DNA from: Marinobacter profundi | GTDB taxonomy: Bacteria; Pseudomonadota; Gammaproteobacteria; Pseudomonadales; Oleiphilaceae | NCBI RefSeq assembly: GCF_002744715.1 | Contig: NZ_KZ319375.1 | Coordinates: 1-64,000, forward strand | Reading direction: 5' to 3' | DNA length: 64,000 bases | Part shown: piece after piece, positions 49,359-61,081 of the stretch | Numbering within the stretch: the stretch's first letter is position 1 | Layout: each line of letters begins with the position of its first letter | The notes under the pieces: model-generated | What the model was told of the DNA's origin: nothing | The model's input: only the letters and a program-made list of their open reading frames with translations | The model's database searches: none | Translations under genes and position numbers: made by a program

Positions 49359-49886
49359 TCAGAGCATCACCGGCATACCCCAGAGCTCCAGCAGGTAAAG
49401 ACAGCCCAGCGCCATAAAGCCCGCGACGACGTCATCTACCATGATCCCCAGCCCGCCCGGCATACGTTTGTCCAGCCAGCTGATTGGCCAGGGCTTGATG
49501 ACATCAAAAAACCGGAACAGGATAAAGGCCATGAGCACTTCCTGAACGTGGTCCGGAAAGATCCCGAGGGCAATCCACATGCCCACGAACTCGTCCCAGA
49601 CAATACCACCGTGGTCATGAACCTTGAGGGCATTTGCCGTTTGCCCGCAGAGCCAGATACCGACCAGGAATGCCAGCAACACTACCAGCCAGTACGCTAC
49701 CGGCGGCAACCAGAAAAACGTCAACCAGACCGGAATGGCCGCCAGGCTGCCCCAGGTTCCCGGGGCCCGGGCGGCCGCGCCGCTGCCAAACCCGAACGCC
49801 AGCAGGTGGACCGGGTTACGCAGAAAGCCCGGCGGCAGGATTACGTGGGGTGTACTTGGCTCCGGAGGAGGTACGGCATCGGTCAT
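49359..49886 (-). CDS. pgpA: Phosphatidylglycerophosphatase A
   Basis: Dephosphorylates phosphatidylglycerol phosphate to phosphatidylglycerol. The 175-residue protein has the family motif GFGSGAAARAPGTWGS near the N-terminus, VWDEFVGMWIA with acidic ligands, and several membrane helices. The ATG at 49886 overlaps the thiL stop by four bases (ATGA). Last gene of the nrdR-rib-nusB-thiL-pgpA run. Confidence 0.95.
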   Translation of the reverse strand: MTDAVPPPEPSTPHVILPPGFLRNPVHLLAFGFGSGAAARAPGTWGSLAAIPVWLTFFWLPPVAYWLVVLLAFLVGIWLCGQTANALKVHDHGGIVWDEFVGMWIALGIFPDHVQEVLMAFILFRFFDVIKPWPISWLDKRMPGGLGIMVDDVVAGFMALGCLYLLELWGMPVML

Positions 49887-50839
49887 TCGGTGGCTCCAAA
49901 GTGATCGTATCCCCTGGCAGCCTGGTGCAGCTCCGCCCCATGACTGAAGAGCCGAAGTCCGCTTTCCTCGGTAATCCGCCCAACAACCGTCAGCTGGTTC
50001 CGGCACGCTTGCGGCAGGATCTGCCAGGTTTCCGGCGCCATGGTAACACAGAGCTCATAATCGTCTCCGGCCACCACCGCGCGCATTGCCGCACTCTCAC
50101 CCGCCAGCCGCATCAGCGCGTCCGACAGCGGCACCTGCTCCAGCTCCAGCCGGGCGCCAACCCCGGAGGCATCGAGGATATGACCAAGGTCCGCCAGCAG
50201 GCCGTCGGATATGTCGATCGCGGCACTGGCGTAGCCTCGCAACGCCCGCCCCAGCTCCAGCCGGGGCTGGGGGCGATGGTAGCGGGCAAGGACGAACGCC
50301 TCGTCCGGCCCCGGGTGGTTCACATCCAGCCAGCGTAGCGCTTCGCCGGCATCGCCCAGGGTCCCGGACACGCACACCAGGTCGCCGGGGCAGGCACCGG
50401 AACGCCGGATTGCCGTGCCGGAGGGTACCGTGCCATGCACTTGCAGGCTGAGGGTAAGCGGGCCGCGGGTGGTATCGCCACCGGCAAGCAACAAGCCGAA
50501 ACGATCTGCTGCCCGGGACAGGCCGCGGGCGAAACCGGTCAACCATGCTTCGTCAATATCCGGCAGGGTAAGTGCGAGGGTGAAGCAGACGGGATCAGCG
50601 CCCATGGCCGCCAGGTCACTGGCCGCGACGGCAAGACTGCGCCAACCAAGGTTTTCGGGATCGTAACTGGCGGGGAAATGTACCCCGGCAACCAGGGTAT
50701 CGACGGAAAAAACCAGCTCGGCGCCGGGATCGACGCGCTGGATCGCACAATCATCCCCCGGCCCAAGCACCAGGTACGACGATGGACGCCCCCGGGACAG
50801 GGGCTCGAAGTACCTGGCAATCAGCTCGAACTCGCCCAT
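49883..50839 (-). CDS. thiL: Thiamine-monophosphate kinase
   Basis: Final step of thiamin diphosphate synthesis. The 318-residue AIR-synthase-type kinase has GDDCAIQ for Mg-ATP, VSDLAAMGA-like VAASDLAAMGA, and DISDGLLADLGH. Three bases separate it from nusB and its stop overlaps pgpA. Confidence 0.96.
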   Translation of the reverse strand: MGEFELIARYFEPLSRGRPSSYLVLGPGDDCAIQRVDPGAELVFSVDTLVAGVHFPASYDPENLGWRSLAVAASDLAAMGADPVCFTLALTLPDIDEAWLTGFARGLSRAADRFGLLLAGGDTTRGPLTLSLQVHGTVPSGTAIRRSGACPGDLVCVSGTLGDAGEALRWLDVNHPGPDEAFVLARYHRPQPRLELGRALRGYASAAIDISDGLLADLGHILDASGVGARLELEQVPLSDALMRLAGESAAMRAVVAGDDYELCVTMAPETWQILPQACRNQLTVVGRITEESGLRLFSHGAELHQAARGYDHFGATE

Positions 50840-50842
50840 GCC

Positions 50843-51328
50843 TCAGCGCGGGCGGGTTTCCGCCAGTCGTAACCGGCGGCTGAGCTTGTCGAGAATGCTG
50901 TTGACGAACTTGTGACCTTCGGTGCCGCCAAATTTCTTGGCCATCTCGATGCCCTCATTGATGACCACCTTGTAGGGCACATCAATGCGGTTCTTCAACT
51001 CGTAGGCACCCAGTCGCACGATGGCCAGCTCGATGGCGTCCACTTCATTGATCGGACGGTCAAGGAACGGCTCCAGCAGCTTGTCCAGCTCGCCCTGTTC
51101 GCGGTGAACGCCACGCAGCAGATCGCGGAAATAGGCGATGTCCACCTTGCTCATGTCATTATCAACCATGAACTCGGCTTCGATATCGCTGATCGCACTC
51201 TTGCTGAAATGGCGCTGGTACAGCCCCTGCATGGCCAGTGCCCGCGCGCGGCGACGGTCACCGGCTTTCGGCTGGCCCGTCGGACGGCTGCTCTCCGGTT
51301 GCCCGGCGTTGTCTTCAGGTCCTGTCAT
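50843..51328 (-). CDS. nusB: Transcription antitermination factor NusB
   Basis: Binds boxA with NusE in rRNA antitermination. The 161-residue all-helical protein has RRRARALAMQGLYQ near its start and KFVNSILDKLSR at the end, with a disordered N-terminal extension of about 22 residues. The ATG at 51328 overlaps the ribH stop by one base (TGATG). Confidence 0.96.
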   Translation of the reverse strand: MTGPEDNAGQPESSRPTGQPKAGDRRRARALAMQGLYQRHFSKSAISDIEAEFMVDNDMSKVDIAYFRDLLRGVHREQGELDKLLEPFLDRPINEVDAIELAIVRLGAYELKNRIDVPYKVVINEGIEMAKKFGGTEGHKFVNSILDKLSRRLRLAETRPR

Positions 51329-51804
51329 CACTCACCCAGCTTCCTGAAAAGGCTAACCATTTCAAGTGCGGTGATGGCCGCTTCGGCCCCTTTGTTGCCG
51401 GCCTTGGTGCCGGAGCGCTCGATTGCCTGCTCAATGGAATCCACAGTCAGCACGCCAAAGGTAACCGGTACGTCGGTTTCGAGACTGACGGCACCCAGAC
51501 CACTGGAAGCTTCACCCGCCACATAATCGAAGTGCGGAGTGCCGCCGCGAATCACCGCGCCCAGCGCGATAATGGCGTCGTAGTTTCCGCTTTCCGCCAC
51601 CCGCTTGACCGCCAGCGGCATTTCGTAGGCGCCCGGAACCCGTACGATGGTAATGTCAGCGTCGGCAATGCCATGACGACGCAGGGTATCGATGGCGCCT
51701 TCCAGCAGGCTTTCCACCACGAATCCGTTAAACCGGCCAACCACCACGGCATAGTTGCCACGGCACTCGGTAAAGTCACCTTCAATTACTCGGATATCTG
51801 CCAT
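51328..51804 (-). CDS. ribH: Lumazine synthase (6,7-dimethyl-8-ribityllumazine synthase)
   Basis: Penultimate riboflavin step. The 158 residues show [29 protein letters not shown] and [14 protein letters not shown] with the catalytic His at 91. It precedes nusB, as in Pseudomonas, where ribH-nusB coupling is also found. Confidence 0.97.
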   Translation of the reverse strand: MADIRVIEGDFTECRGNYAVVVGRFNGFVVESLLEGAIDTLRRHGIADADITIVRVPGAYEMPLAVKRVAESGNYDAIIALGAVIRGGTPHFDYVAGEASSGLGAVSLETDVPVTFGVLTVDSIEQAIERSGTKAGNKGAEAAITALEMVSLFRKLGE

Positions 51805-51855
51805 GCTTGGCTCCTTTGCGGGTACGACGGCAATAAACGGCGCCGTACCGGATTG

Positions 51856-52971
51856 TCATTCAGGGGTATAGGGTTCGTATTCCACCACTTCCAGGTCAAA
51901 GCCGGAAATGGCGGAGAATTTGATCGGCGGGCTCAGCAGGCGCATTTTACCCACGCCCAGGTCACGCAGAATCTGGGAGCCGGTACCCACGGTGAAATAG
52001 ACACCGGAGCTGCCCTTGGCAGCAGGTGCCTGGTGCTCACCGAAGAATTCGTGGATACGGTCGTCCAGGTTGTAGCTGTCCTCGGCGCTGTTCAGCAGCA
52101 CCACCACGCCCCGCCCTTCCTGCGCCACTCGCGCCAGGGCATGGTGCAGCGGCCAGCTGCGGGAGTCCGCACGCCGGGCACCGAGCAGGTCGCGCAGGGT
52201 GTCCGTGATGTGCACCCGCACCAGCGTCGGCTCATCGGGGCTGATATCGCCCATGACCATCGCCAGGTGGGTCGCACCCTGGACGTTGTCACGGTAGGTG
52301 CGCAGATTGAACACTCCGTGCTCGGTGTCCAGATCGTACTGTTCCACACACTCGATGGTGCGCTCGTTGAGGATCCGGTAGTGGATCAGGTCGGCAATGG
52401 TGCCGATCTTCAGATCGTGCAGCTCGGCAAACTTCTCGAGGTCTTCCCGACGCGCCATGGATCCGTCGTCGTTCATGATCTCGCAGATCACCCCGGCCGG
52501 CTCGCAACCAGCGAGAGCTGCGAGGTCACAGGAAGCTTCGGTGTGGCCGGCACGACTGAGAACACCGCCCGGGTCAGACATCAGCGGGAAGATATGCCCC
52601 GGCTGGACCAGATCGGATGCCTTGGCATCCCTGGCCACGGCCGCCTGTACGGTGCGGGCCCGGTCCGCCGCCGAAATCCCGGTGGTGACCCCTTCCGCTG
52701 CCTCGATCGACAGGGTGAACTTGGTACCGAACCCTGACGCATTGCGCTGTACCATCAGCGGCAGGCCCAGCTGCTCACACCGATCGCGGGTCATTGGCAT
52801 GCAGATCAGGCCGCGACCGAACCGCGCCATGAAATTGATCGCCTCGGCGGTGCAATGTTCTGCCGCCATGACCAGGTCACCTTCGTTCTCCCGGTCCTCA
52901 TCATCCATCAGGATAACCATCTTGCCCTGACGGATGTCTTCGATGATCTCTTCAATACTGTTCAGTGCCAT
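51856..52971 (-). CDS. ribB: RibBA-type protein: active DHBP synthase with a degenerate GTP cyclohydrolase II domain
   Basis: The N-terminal half (about 1-200) is 3,4-dihydroxy-2-butanone-4-phosphate synthase, with [10 protein letters not shown] at 23-32 and HTEASCDLA. The C-terminal half aligns in layout with GTP cyclohydrolase II, but the zinc cysteines expected after LVRVH (normally a GECHSECL-type motif with further Cys) are missing: the corresponding text is [14 protein letters not shown] infer that only the RibB activity remains, so GTP cyclohydrolase II must come from another gene. Such hybrids are known in Pseudomonas and Shewanella. Confidence 0.92.
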   Translation of the reverse strand: MALNSIEEIIEDIRQGKMVILMDDEDRENEGDLVMAAEHCTAEAINFMARFGRGLICMPMTRDRCEQLGLPLMVQRNASGFGTKFTLSIEAAEGVTTGISAADRARTVQAAVARDAKASDLVQPGHIFPLMSDPGGVLSRAGHTEASCDLAALAGCEPAGVICEIMNDDGSMARREDLEKFAELHDLKIGTIADLIHYRILNERTIECVEQYDLDTEHGVFNLRTYRDNVQGATHLAMVMGDISPDEPTLVRVHITDTLRDLLGARRADSRSWPLHHALARVAQEGRGVVVLLNSAEDSYNLDDRIHEFFGEHQAPAAKGSSGVYFTVGTGSQILRDLGVGKMRLLSPPIKFSAISGFDLEVVEYEPYTPE

Positions 52972-52997
52972 ATGGTTTGCACCCTTGCAGCCCCGGC

Positions 52998-53013
52998 GGC
53001 CAGGTTCCTGGCC
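52998..53013. repeat. Inverted repeat in the ribD-ribBA gap
   Basis: GGCCAGG-TT-CCTGGCC, a perfect 7-bp inverted repeat with a 2-nt loop, in the 75-base gap where a riboflavin synthase gene would be expected. Confidence 0.6.
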
Positions 53014-53045
53014 CGAAATACCCGATGGGCGTGAATGTTGAAAAT

Positions 53046-54161
53046 TTAGCTGGGAACAAGGATCAGCCGTTCATCCTCACCCACCTGACGCCGGTCGCGG
53101 ACCGCCCACCGTACTTTCTCGGCCATGGTCGCCAGCGGCAGCCTGGCCGTTGGCCGGGCATCACTCCCCAGAAACACCGGTGCCTGGTAGAGCCACAACT
53201 CATCCAGTAACCGCTCGGCAATGAACGCCCCGGCCAGGGTAGGCCCGGCCTCGACCAGCAGTTCGTTAATTCCGAGCTCGCCCAGGAAATCCAGCAACTC
53301 CCCGAGATCGACGCCGTCGGTCTTCCAGGATACGCCACTCAGGCTGACCCCGAGTGCCGACAGATCCTGTGCCGGTGCCGTCGCCAGGGCCTCGGAGGAA
53401 CAGAACAGCCGGACATTGCCGCCATGAAGGATTCTCGCGGTCACCGGTGTACGGGCATCCCGATCGGCAATCACTCGCAGTGGCTGGCGGGCCGGCTCGG
53501 TCGCCAATCCGATATCCCCCAGCTCGGCACGGCGCACCGTCAGCGACGGGTCATCGGCCAGCACCGTACCGACACCGGTAAGGATGGCGTCGCTGATGGC
53601 CCGCAGGCGCTGTACATCGCGACGTGAATCGGCGCCGGTAATCCACTGGCTCTCGCCGGACGCCATCGCGGTACGGCCATCCAGGCTGGCAGCAATTTTG
53701 ACCCGTACGTACGGCCGCCCGGTTTCCATCCGCTTCATGAAGCCGGGATTGAGCTTCCGCGCATCCTCCGCCAGCACGCCTTCGGTAACGCGGATGCCGG
53801 CGTCCCGCAGCATATCCAGTCCGCGACCGGAAACTGCCGGATTGGGGTCCTTGGTGGCGGCAAAGACATGGGCGATGCCGGCATCAATCAGCGCCCTGGC
53901 ACAGGGTGGTGTGCGACCAAAGTGGCTGCACGGTTCCAGAGTCACATACGCGGTCGCCCCCCGGGCGGCAGGACCGGCCTGGCTCAGCGCGCGGGTCTCC
54001 GCGTGGCCTTCGCCGGCACGCTCATGCCAGCCCTCACCCAGAATGCGACCACGCTTGGCAATGATGCAGCCAACACGCGGATTGGGATGGGTGGAGTAAC
54101 GGCCGCGCCAGGCGAGCTGGATCGCCCGGGCCATGAATGCGGTATCCTGGGCGTCGATCAT
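53046..54161 (-). CDS. ribD: Bifunctional riboflavin deaminase / reductase
   Basis: Second and third steps of the pyrimidine branch of riboflavin synthesis. The 371 residues have an N-terminal deaminase domain with zinc site H53-A-E55 (GHAETRAL), C78 ([13 protein letters not shown]) and C87, and a C-terminal reductase domain ([32 protein letters not shown]). The start overlaps the nrdR stop by four bases (ATGA). Confidence 0.97.
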   Translation of the reverse strand: MIDAQDTAFMARAIQLAWRGRYSTHPNPRVGCIIAKRGRILGEGWHERAGEGHAETRALSQAGPAARGATAYVTLEPCSHFGRTPPCARALIDAGIAHVFAATKDPNPAVSGRGLDMLRDAGIRVTEGVLAEDARKLNPGFMKRMETGRPYVRVKIAASLDGRTAMASGESQWITGADSRRDVQRLRAISDAILTGVGTVLADDPSLTVRRAELGDIGLATEPARQPLRVIADRDARTPVTARILHGGNVRLFCSSEALATAPAQDLSALGVSLSGVSWKTDGVDLGELLDFLGELGINELLVEAGPTLAGAFIAERLLDELWLYQAPVFLGSDARPTARLPLATMAEKVRWAVRDRRQVGEDERLILVPS

Positions 54162-54694
54162 GTCTTCTCTTCGGCTGCCTTGTCTCCGGACGAAGATTCG
54201 CCGGCGAGGGCCTTGGCCACTCCCACCGGGTCGGAACCCTCCCCATTGGCGGACAGCCGCTCGATCTCTTCCTTGAACTCGTTGAGATCCTGGAAACTGC
54301 GGTAAACCGAGGCAAAACGCACATACGCCACTTTGTCCAGCTGGCGCAATTCCGTCATGACTTCCTCACCCAGCTGCATCGATTTCACTTCCCGCTCGCC
54401 GGTGGCGCGCAGGCGGAACCGGATACGGTTCAGTGCAGCCTCGATTTCCTCGATGCTGACGGGGCGTTTCTCCAGTGCCTTCATAATGCCGGCGCGGAGC
54501 TTGTCCTCATCGAAAGGCTGTCGGGTACCGTCCTGCTTGACTACCCGGGGCATCACCAGCTCGGCAGTCTCAAAGGTGGTAAAACGCTCCCGGCACGACA
54601 GGCACTCCCGTCTGCGGCGCACCTGGTCGCCTTCGGCAACGAGGCGCGAATCGATCACCTTGGTGTCGGCTTCACCGCAGAACGGACAATGCAT
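54158..54694 (-). CDS. nrdR: NrdR, ribonucleotide reductase repressor
   Basis: ATP/dATP-sensing repressor of nrd genes. The 178 residues start with the zinc ribbon C3, C6, C31, C34 ([10 protein letters not shown]...CLSC) and continue with an ATP-cone (about 49-139: [16 protein letters not shown]). It leads the nrdR-ribD pair and lies 64 bases after glyA, a common neighbour. Confidence 0.97.
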   Translation of the reverse strand: MHCPFCGEADTKVIDSRLVAEGDQVRRRRECLSCRERFTTFETAELVMPRVVKQDGTRQPFDEDKLRAGIMKALEKRPVSIEEIEAALNRIRFRLRATGEREVKSMQLGEEVMTELRQLDKVAYVRFASVYRSFQDLNEFKEEIERLSANGEGSDPVGVAKALAGESSSGDKAAEEKT

Positions 54695-54758
54695 AATTCA
54701 AAACTCCCAGCAGCAGCCACCCGGCCCCCAACGGGTCGGGCGGCATGGTTCACAAACC

Positions 54759-56012
54759 TCAGCCATAGACCGGGAAGCGTGCGCAGAGGGCTTCGACCTG
54801 CTGGCGAACCCGGCTGTTGACGCTTTCGTCTTCGAGGTTATCGAGAATATCGCACATCCAGCCAGCCAGATCACGGCACTCGGACTCACCAAAACCGCGG
54901 GTAGTCACTGCCGGAGTACCGATCCGCAGGCCGGAGGTCACAAACGGGGAGCGCGGGTCATTGGGCACTGCGTTCTTGTTCACGGTAATGTGGGCACGGC
55001 CCAGGGCAGCATCCGCATCCTTGCCGGTAATGTCCTGCTTGATCAGGCTGACCAGGAACAGGTGGTTTTTGGTACCACCGGATACCACATCAAAGCCGCG
55101 CTCGATGAACACCTCGGCCATCGCCGCCGCGTTTTTCACAACCTGCTTCTGGTAAGCCTTGAACTCATCGCTCATGGCTTCCTTGAAGCACACCGCCTTG
55201 GCAGCGATGACGTGCATCAGCGGGCCGCCCTGGCCACCCGGGAACACCGCAGAGTTCAGTTTCTTCTGCAGGTCTTCATCAGCGCAGGCCAGAATCAGGC
55301 CGCCACGGGGACCACGCAGGGTCTTGTGGGTTGTGGTCGCCACCACGTGCGCGTGGGGTACCGGATCCGGATAGACCCCGGCGGCCACCAGGCCTGCCAC
55401 GTGGGCCATGTCGACAAACAGGTAGGCACCGACCTTGTCGGCGATTTCACGGAAGCGTGCGAAGTCCAGCTCCTGGGAGTAGGCAGAGAAACCGGCAATG
55501 ATCATCTTCGGCTTGTGCTCGACGGCCAGGGCTTCCACTTCGTCATAGTCAATCAGGCCGGTTTCCGGATTCAGGCCGTACTGCACGGCGTGGTAGATCT
55601 TACCGGAGAAGTTGACGCTGGCACCGTGGGTCAGGTGACCACCGTGAGCCAGGCTCATGCCCAGCACGGTATCGCCGGGCTTCAGCAGCGCCATGAAAAC
55701 CGCGGAGTTGGCCTGGGAGCCAGAGTGCGGCTGCACGTTGGCATAGGCTGCACCGAACAGTTCCTTGGCGCGGTCGATGGCCAGCTGCTCGGCCACATCG
55801 ACAAATTCACAGCCACCGTAGTAACGCTTGCCGGGGTAACCCTCGGCATACTTGTTGGTCAGCACGCTGCCCTGGGCTTCCATTACCCGCGGGCTGGTGT
55901 AGTTCTCGGACGCGATCAGCTCGATATGAGCTTCCTGACGCTTGGCCTCAGCCTGCATGGCGGTCCAGAGCTCGTCGTCATAGCCGGCGATTTTCATATC
56001 ACGATTAAACAT
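54759..56012 (-). CDS. glyA: Serine hydroxymethyltransferase
   Basis: PLP enzyme interconverting serine and glycine with tetrahydrofolate. The 417 residues show [10 protein letters not shown] near the start, [11 protein letters not shown], and the PLP lysine in [14 protein letters not shown] chose the ATG at 56012 ([10 protein letters not shown]), which gives the usual length. First of the glyA-nrdR-ribD block. Confidence 0.97.
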   Translation of the reverse strand: MFNRDMKIAGYDDELWTAMQAEAKRQEAHIELIASENYTSPRVMEAQGSVLTNKYAEGYPGKRYYGGCEFVDVAEQLAIDRAKELFGAAYANVQPHSGSQANSAVFMALLKPGDTVLGMSLAHGGHLTHGASVNFSGKIYHAVQYGLNPETGLIDYDEVEALAVEHKPKMIIAGFSAYSQELDFARFREIADKVGAYLFVDMAHVAGLVAAGVYPDPVPHAHVVATTTHKTLRGPRGGLILACADEDLQKKLNSAVFPGGQGGPLMHVIAAKAVCFKEAMSDEFKAYQKQVVKNAAAMAEVFIERGFDVVSGGTKNHLFLVSLIKQDITGKDADAALGRAHITVNKNAVPNDPRSPFVTSGLRIGTPAVTTRGFGESECRDLAGWMCDILDNLEDESVNSRVRQQVEALCARFPVYG

Positions 56013-56332
56013 GGATGTGCTGCCCCTGTGTGCTGCGTCTGCCCTGCAGACCTTCTGAAAAAGCGGTTCCGGGCGCCGCCGCTGCCACAATTCCCCGGCG
56101 GCCGGCGCTTCCCTGTAAAAATGGGCGCTTATTCTAGCGCATTACGGCCGTCAAAATCACCTTTTACCCCTTCCGTATAAACCGATGGAACAGCGCACCT
56201 CCGGTCACTGCGGATTGCTATGGCACGGTGGTTTCGCTACCTTACGGGGTTGATTTCCGTTTCGTTGCAGACCGGTCACATCGCACTTGCTGCCCGCCGG
56301 CTGCACACCAGACCCAGAGGACATTGCCAGAC
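56013..56332. other. Divergent glyA / ettA upstream region
   Basis: A 320-base gap without a visible gene. On the minus strand a TAGAAT (56131-56136) could be the glyA -10 but lacks a good -35. On the plus strand a TATAAA (56176-56181) could serve ettA, also with a weak -35. No riboswitch fold was recognised. Confidence 0.35.
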
Positions 56333-57994
<1,662 letters not shown>

Positions 57995-58020
57995 CCATCG
58001 ACTAGCCAGACCATCGACAG

Positions 58021-58052
58021 GGCCGGCCAACAGGCCGGCTCGCTTTCTTTTT
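58021..58052 (+). terminator. ettA terminator
   Basis: Stem GCCGGCC (58022-58028) / GGCCGGC (58033-58039), loop AACA, followed by a T-rich stretch with T5 at 58048-58052. It sits between ettA and radA, so radA probably has its own promoter or relies on readthrough. Confidence 0.8.
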
Positions 58053-58070
58053 CCTGTACGGACCCCGGCC

Positions 58071-59447
58071 ATGGCCAAAGCCAGAACAGCCTTTGTCTGC
58101 ACCGAATGCGGCGCCGATTACTCGAAATGGCAGGGCCAGTGCACTGCCTGCCAGAGCTGGAACACCATCAGCGAGGTGCGCGGCGTCAGCAGCAACGCCA
58201 AGGGCGCCCGTGGCGCCCGCTTCGAGGGCTTCGCCGGTAGCCTGGCGGAGGTCCAGAGCCTGGACTCCGTCAGCCTGGCCGAACAGACCCGCATCAGCAC
58301 CGGCATGCAGGAGTTTGACCGGGTTCTGGGCGGCGGCCTGGTCGAAGGCTCGGCGGTGCTGATGGGCGGCCACCCCGGCGCCGGCAAAAGCACGCTGTTA
58401 CTGCAGGCGGTCTGTCATCTGGCCGGCCAGGTGCCCGCACTCTACGTAACCGGCGAGGAATCCCTGCAACAGGTTGCGATGCGCGCCAAGCGCCTCGGAC
58501 TGCCCACCAGCGACCTGAAGATGTTGTCGGAAACCAGCGTTGAGCGGGTCATCCAGGTAGCCGAACACGAAAAACCCCGCATTCTGGTGGTGGACAGTAT
58601 CCAGGTGATGCACGTCGCCGACATCGAGTCCGCCCCCGGCAGCGTGTCCCAGGTGCGCGAGAGCGCCGCCTTTCTGACCCGTTTCGCCAAGCAGACCGGC
58701 ACCATCCTGTTCCTGGTGGGCCACGTCACCAAGGACGGCAGCCTGGCCGGCCCCAAAGTCCTGGAGCACATGATCGACTGCTCCATTTTGCTGGAAGGCT
58801 CCAGCGACAGCCGCTACCGCACCCTGCGGGGCATCAAGAACCGCTTCGGCGCAGTCAATGAACTCGGGGTGTTCGCAATGCTCGAGCAGGGGCTCAAAGA
58901 GGTCAAAAACCCCAGCGCCATCTTCCTGAATCGCGGCGAAGATGCGGCTCCGGGGAGCGTCGTGATGGTGGTCTGGGAGGGCACCCGACCGATGCTGGTG
59001 GAGATCCAGGCCCTGGTGGACATGGCCCAGGGCGGCTATCCCCGCCGGGTTGCCGTAGGCCTCGACCAGAACCGCCTGGCGATGCTGCTGGCAGTGCTGC
59101 ACCGCCATGGCGGCATGCACGTGTCCGACCAGGATGTCTTCGTCAACGTGGTCGGCGGTGTGAAGGTCAACGAAACCAGTGCCGACCTGGCCCTGTTAGC
59201 GGCCATCGTGTCATCGTTCCGGGACCGCGCCTTGCCGCAGGATCTGGTGATATTCGGGGAAGTCGGTTTATCCGGAGAGATCCGCCCGGTGCCCAGCGGC
59301 CAGGAACGGATCTACGAGGCTGCCAAGCACGGCTTTACCCGCGCCCTGGTGCCCAAGGGCAATGCGCCAAGGAAAGCGATCGACGGAATGAAAGTCATGC
59401 CGGTAACCCGGCTGGCCGACGCGCTCGCGGCACTGGACGAGCTCTGA
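58071..59447 (+). CDS. radA: RadA, recombination-associated branch migration ATPase
   Basis: DnaB-like ATPase aiding RecA strand exchange. The 458 residues have the zinc finger C10, C13, C24, C27 (CTECGADYSKWQGQC), Walker A GGHPGAGKST at about 100-108, the RadA KNRFG motif at 256-260 and a C-terminal Lon-protease-like domain. Convergent with the PilZ gene. Confidence 0.97.
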   Translation: MAKARTAFVCTECGADYSKWQGQCTACQSWNTISEVRGVSSNAKGARGARFEGFAGSLAEVQSLDSVSLAEQTRISTGMQEFDRVLGGGLVEGSAVLMGGHPGAGKSTLLLQAVCHLAGQVPALYVTGEESLQQVAMRAKRLGLPTSDLKMLSETSVERVIQVAEHEKPRILVVDSIQVMHVADIESAPGSVSQVRESAAFLTRFAKQTGTILFLVGHVTKDGSLAGPKVLEHMIDCSILLEGSSDSRYRTLRGIKNRFGAVNELGVFAMLEQGLKEVKNPSAIFLNRGEDAAPGSVVMVVWEGTRPMLVEIQALVDMAQGGYPRRVAVGLDQNRLAMLLAVLHRHGGMHVSDQDVFVNVVGGVKVNETSADLALLAAIVSSFRDRALPQDLVIFGEVGLSGEIRPVPSGQERIYEAAKHGFTRALVPKGNAPRKAIDGMKVMPVTRLADALAALDEL

Positions 59448-59456
59448 GCAGCGGCC

Positions 59457-59825
59457 TCAGTCAATCAGGTGGCGGAATTCCCGCTCCAGCAACACCGGAT
59501 CGCCCAGGTTGAGTTCCACCAGCCGCTTCAGGTGCGCCGCGCTGTCGAGATCGATGTATTCAGACTGGAAGCCGAGGCGGTGATCCTCAATGTGCCGCAA
59601 CTCCACCGCCATCACGATCGCGGCTGACCTTGAGTCAAGGTGGATCACCACCTCGCAGGGTTGCCGCGACGGCACATTCCAGCCTTCAGGGCGCCTGACC
59701 AGCACCCCGCGCAGCGAAATATCAAGCACTTCGCTGGACCACACCTGGTCTTGCCAGTGGAGCTCACAGGGAGCATCAAAACGAATGCGGTGAAAGCGCC
59801 GCTTCTCCGGGGTCCTGGGCTGCAA
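59457..59825 (-). CDS. PilZ-domain cyclic-di-GMP-binding protein
   Basis: A stand-alone PilZ protein of 122 residues. The c-di-GMP-binding RxxxR is R9-R-F-H-R13 and the second motif is D35-I-S-L-R-G40 (D/NxSxxG), both intact. Translation would begin at a TTG (59825), supported by AGGAG about eight bases upstream; no ATG lies nearby in frame. It follows hemE closely on the same strand. PilZ proteins act on motility, biofilm and pili; its partner is unknown. Confidence 0.88.
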   Translation of the reverse strand: MQPRTPEKRRFHRIRFDAPCELHWQDQVWSSEVLDISLRGVLVRRPEGWNVPSRQPCEVVIHLDSRSAAIVMAVELRHIEDHRLGFQSEYIDLDSAAHLKRLVELNLGDPVLLEREFRHLID

Positions 59826-59893
59826 TCGATGACTCCTATCAGTCGGTTACTCGTGTCACTGACTATAGCCCCGACCCGGCGGCGCATCCAGAA

Positions 59894-60958
59894 TTAGCGG
59901 TGGTACTCGGAGCTGAGCTCGACCACCGCTTCAATGAAGGCCCCGGCATTGGCTGGATCCACATCCGGAGTGATGCCGTGCCCCAGGTTGAAAATGTGGC
60001 CACTGCCGGTGCCATAACGGCGCAGGATATCGGCCACTTCCTGACGGATCCGCGCCGGCGGCGCGTACAGCATGGCCGGATCCATATTACCCTGAAGCGC
60101 GACCCGGTCACCGACCCGGGCCCGGGCATTGCCGATATCCGTGGTCCAGTCCAGACCCAAGGCATCGGCACCGCTGTCCGCCATGGATTCCAGCCATTGC
60201 CCGCCGTTCTTGGTGAACAGGATTACCGGAACCCGGCGACCGTCGTGTTCACGGATCAGCCCGGCAACAATCTTGTTCATGTAAGCGAGAGAGAACTCCT
60301 CATAGGCCCAGCTGCTCAGCACTCCACCCCAGGTATCAAATATCTGTACTGCCTGGGCGCCGGCCTTGATCTGACCGTTCAGGTAATCAATGACCGAGTC
60401 GGCCAGATGATCCAGCAGGCGGTGCATGACTTCCGGCTGGCCGTACATCAGCTTCTTGGCCTCACGAAAATCCTTGGAAGAGCCGCCTTCGACCATGTAG
60501 GTCGCCAGTGTCCAGGGGCTGCCGGAGAAGCCGATCAGTGGCACCCGGCCATTCAGCGCTCGGCGGATAGTGGAGACCGCATTCATCACGTAATCCAGAT
60601 CCACCTCGGCATTCATCTTCGGCAGCGCCGCCACGTCCGCCTCGGAGCGAATGGTGTGACGGAATTTGGGACCTTCGCCGGTTTCAAAGTACAGCCCGAG
60701 GCCAAGGGCGTCCGGGATGGTGAGGATGTCCGAGAACAGGATCGCCGCATCCAGCGGATAGCGCTCCAGCGGCTGCAGGGTAACCTCGCAGGCCAGCTCG
60801 GTATTCTTGCAGAGACTGAGGAAATCGCCGGCCTTGGCCCGGGTGGCACGGTACTCCGGCAGGTAACGGCCCGCCTGGCGCATCATCCATACCGGCGTGC
60901 GGTCAACAGGCTGACGCATCAGCGCCCGGAGGAAACGATCATTTTTCAGCTCGGTCAT
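59894..60958 (-). CDS. hemE: Uroporphyrinogen decarboxylase
   Basis: Fifth step of haem synthesis. The 354 residues start [17 protein letters not shown] and carry the family signature [18 protein letters not shown] and [14 protein letters not shown] chose the ATG at 60958; upstream in-frame sequence crosses the gltD terminator. Neighbour of gltD-gltB, as I recall from Pseudomonas. Confidence 0.97.
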   Translation of the reverse strand: MTELKNDRFLRALMRQPVDRTPVWMMRQAGRYLPEYRATRAKAGDFLSLCKNTELACEVTLQPLERYPLDAAILFSDILTIPDALGLGLYFETGEGPKFRHTIRSEADVAALPKMNAEVDLDYVMNAVSTIRRALNGRVPLIGFSGSPWTLATYMVEGGSSKDFREAKKLMYGQPEVMHRLLDHLADSVIDYLNGQIKAGAQAVQIFDTWGGVLSSWAYEEFSLAYMNKIVAGLIREHDGRRVPVILFTKNGGQWLESMADSGADALGLDWTTDIGNARARVGDRVALQGNMDPAMLYAPPARIRQEVADILRRYGTGSGHIFNLGHGITPDVDPANAGAFIEAVVELSSEYHR

Positions 60959-61023
60959 AGGAATCCCAATCGGCTCTCGAAGTGCAAAAGTATGGGGAGC
61001 AATGATACCCCGTTTGGCGCAAT

Positions 61024-61060
61024 AAAAAAGGGCGCGGTACCGATTGGTACAACGCCCTTG
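61024..61060 (-). terminator. Terminator downstream of gltBD
   Basis: Minus strand: AAGGGCG (61053-61059) pairs with CGCCCTT (61028-61034), inner GTACC/GGTAC pairs, followed by a run of T. It lies 95 bases after the gltD stop, beyond the palindromic repeats, and isolates hemE. Confidence 0.85.
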
Positions 61061-61081
61061 CCAGGATAAAACAGGATGATG

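Noticed and set aside
51238..52737. A 499-codon plus-strand frame across ribH and ribBA.
   Set aside because: It spans two well-supported minus-strand genes and their boundary, so it cannot be a real gene.
52972..53045. Possible FMN riboswitch between ribD and ribBA.
   Set aside because: The gap is only 75 bases and shows none of the conserved FMN aptamer segments; only a small inverted repeat is present.
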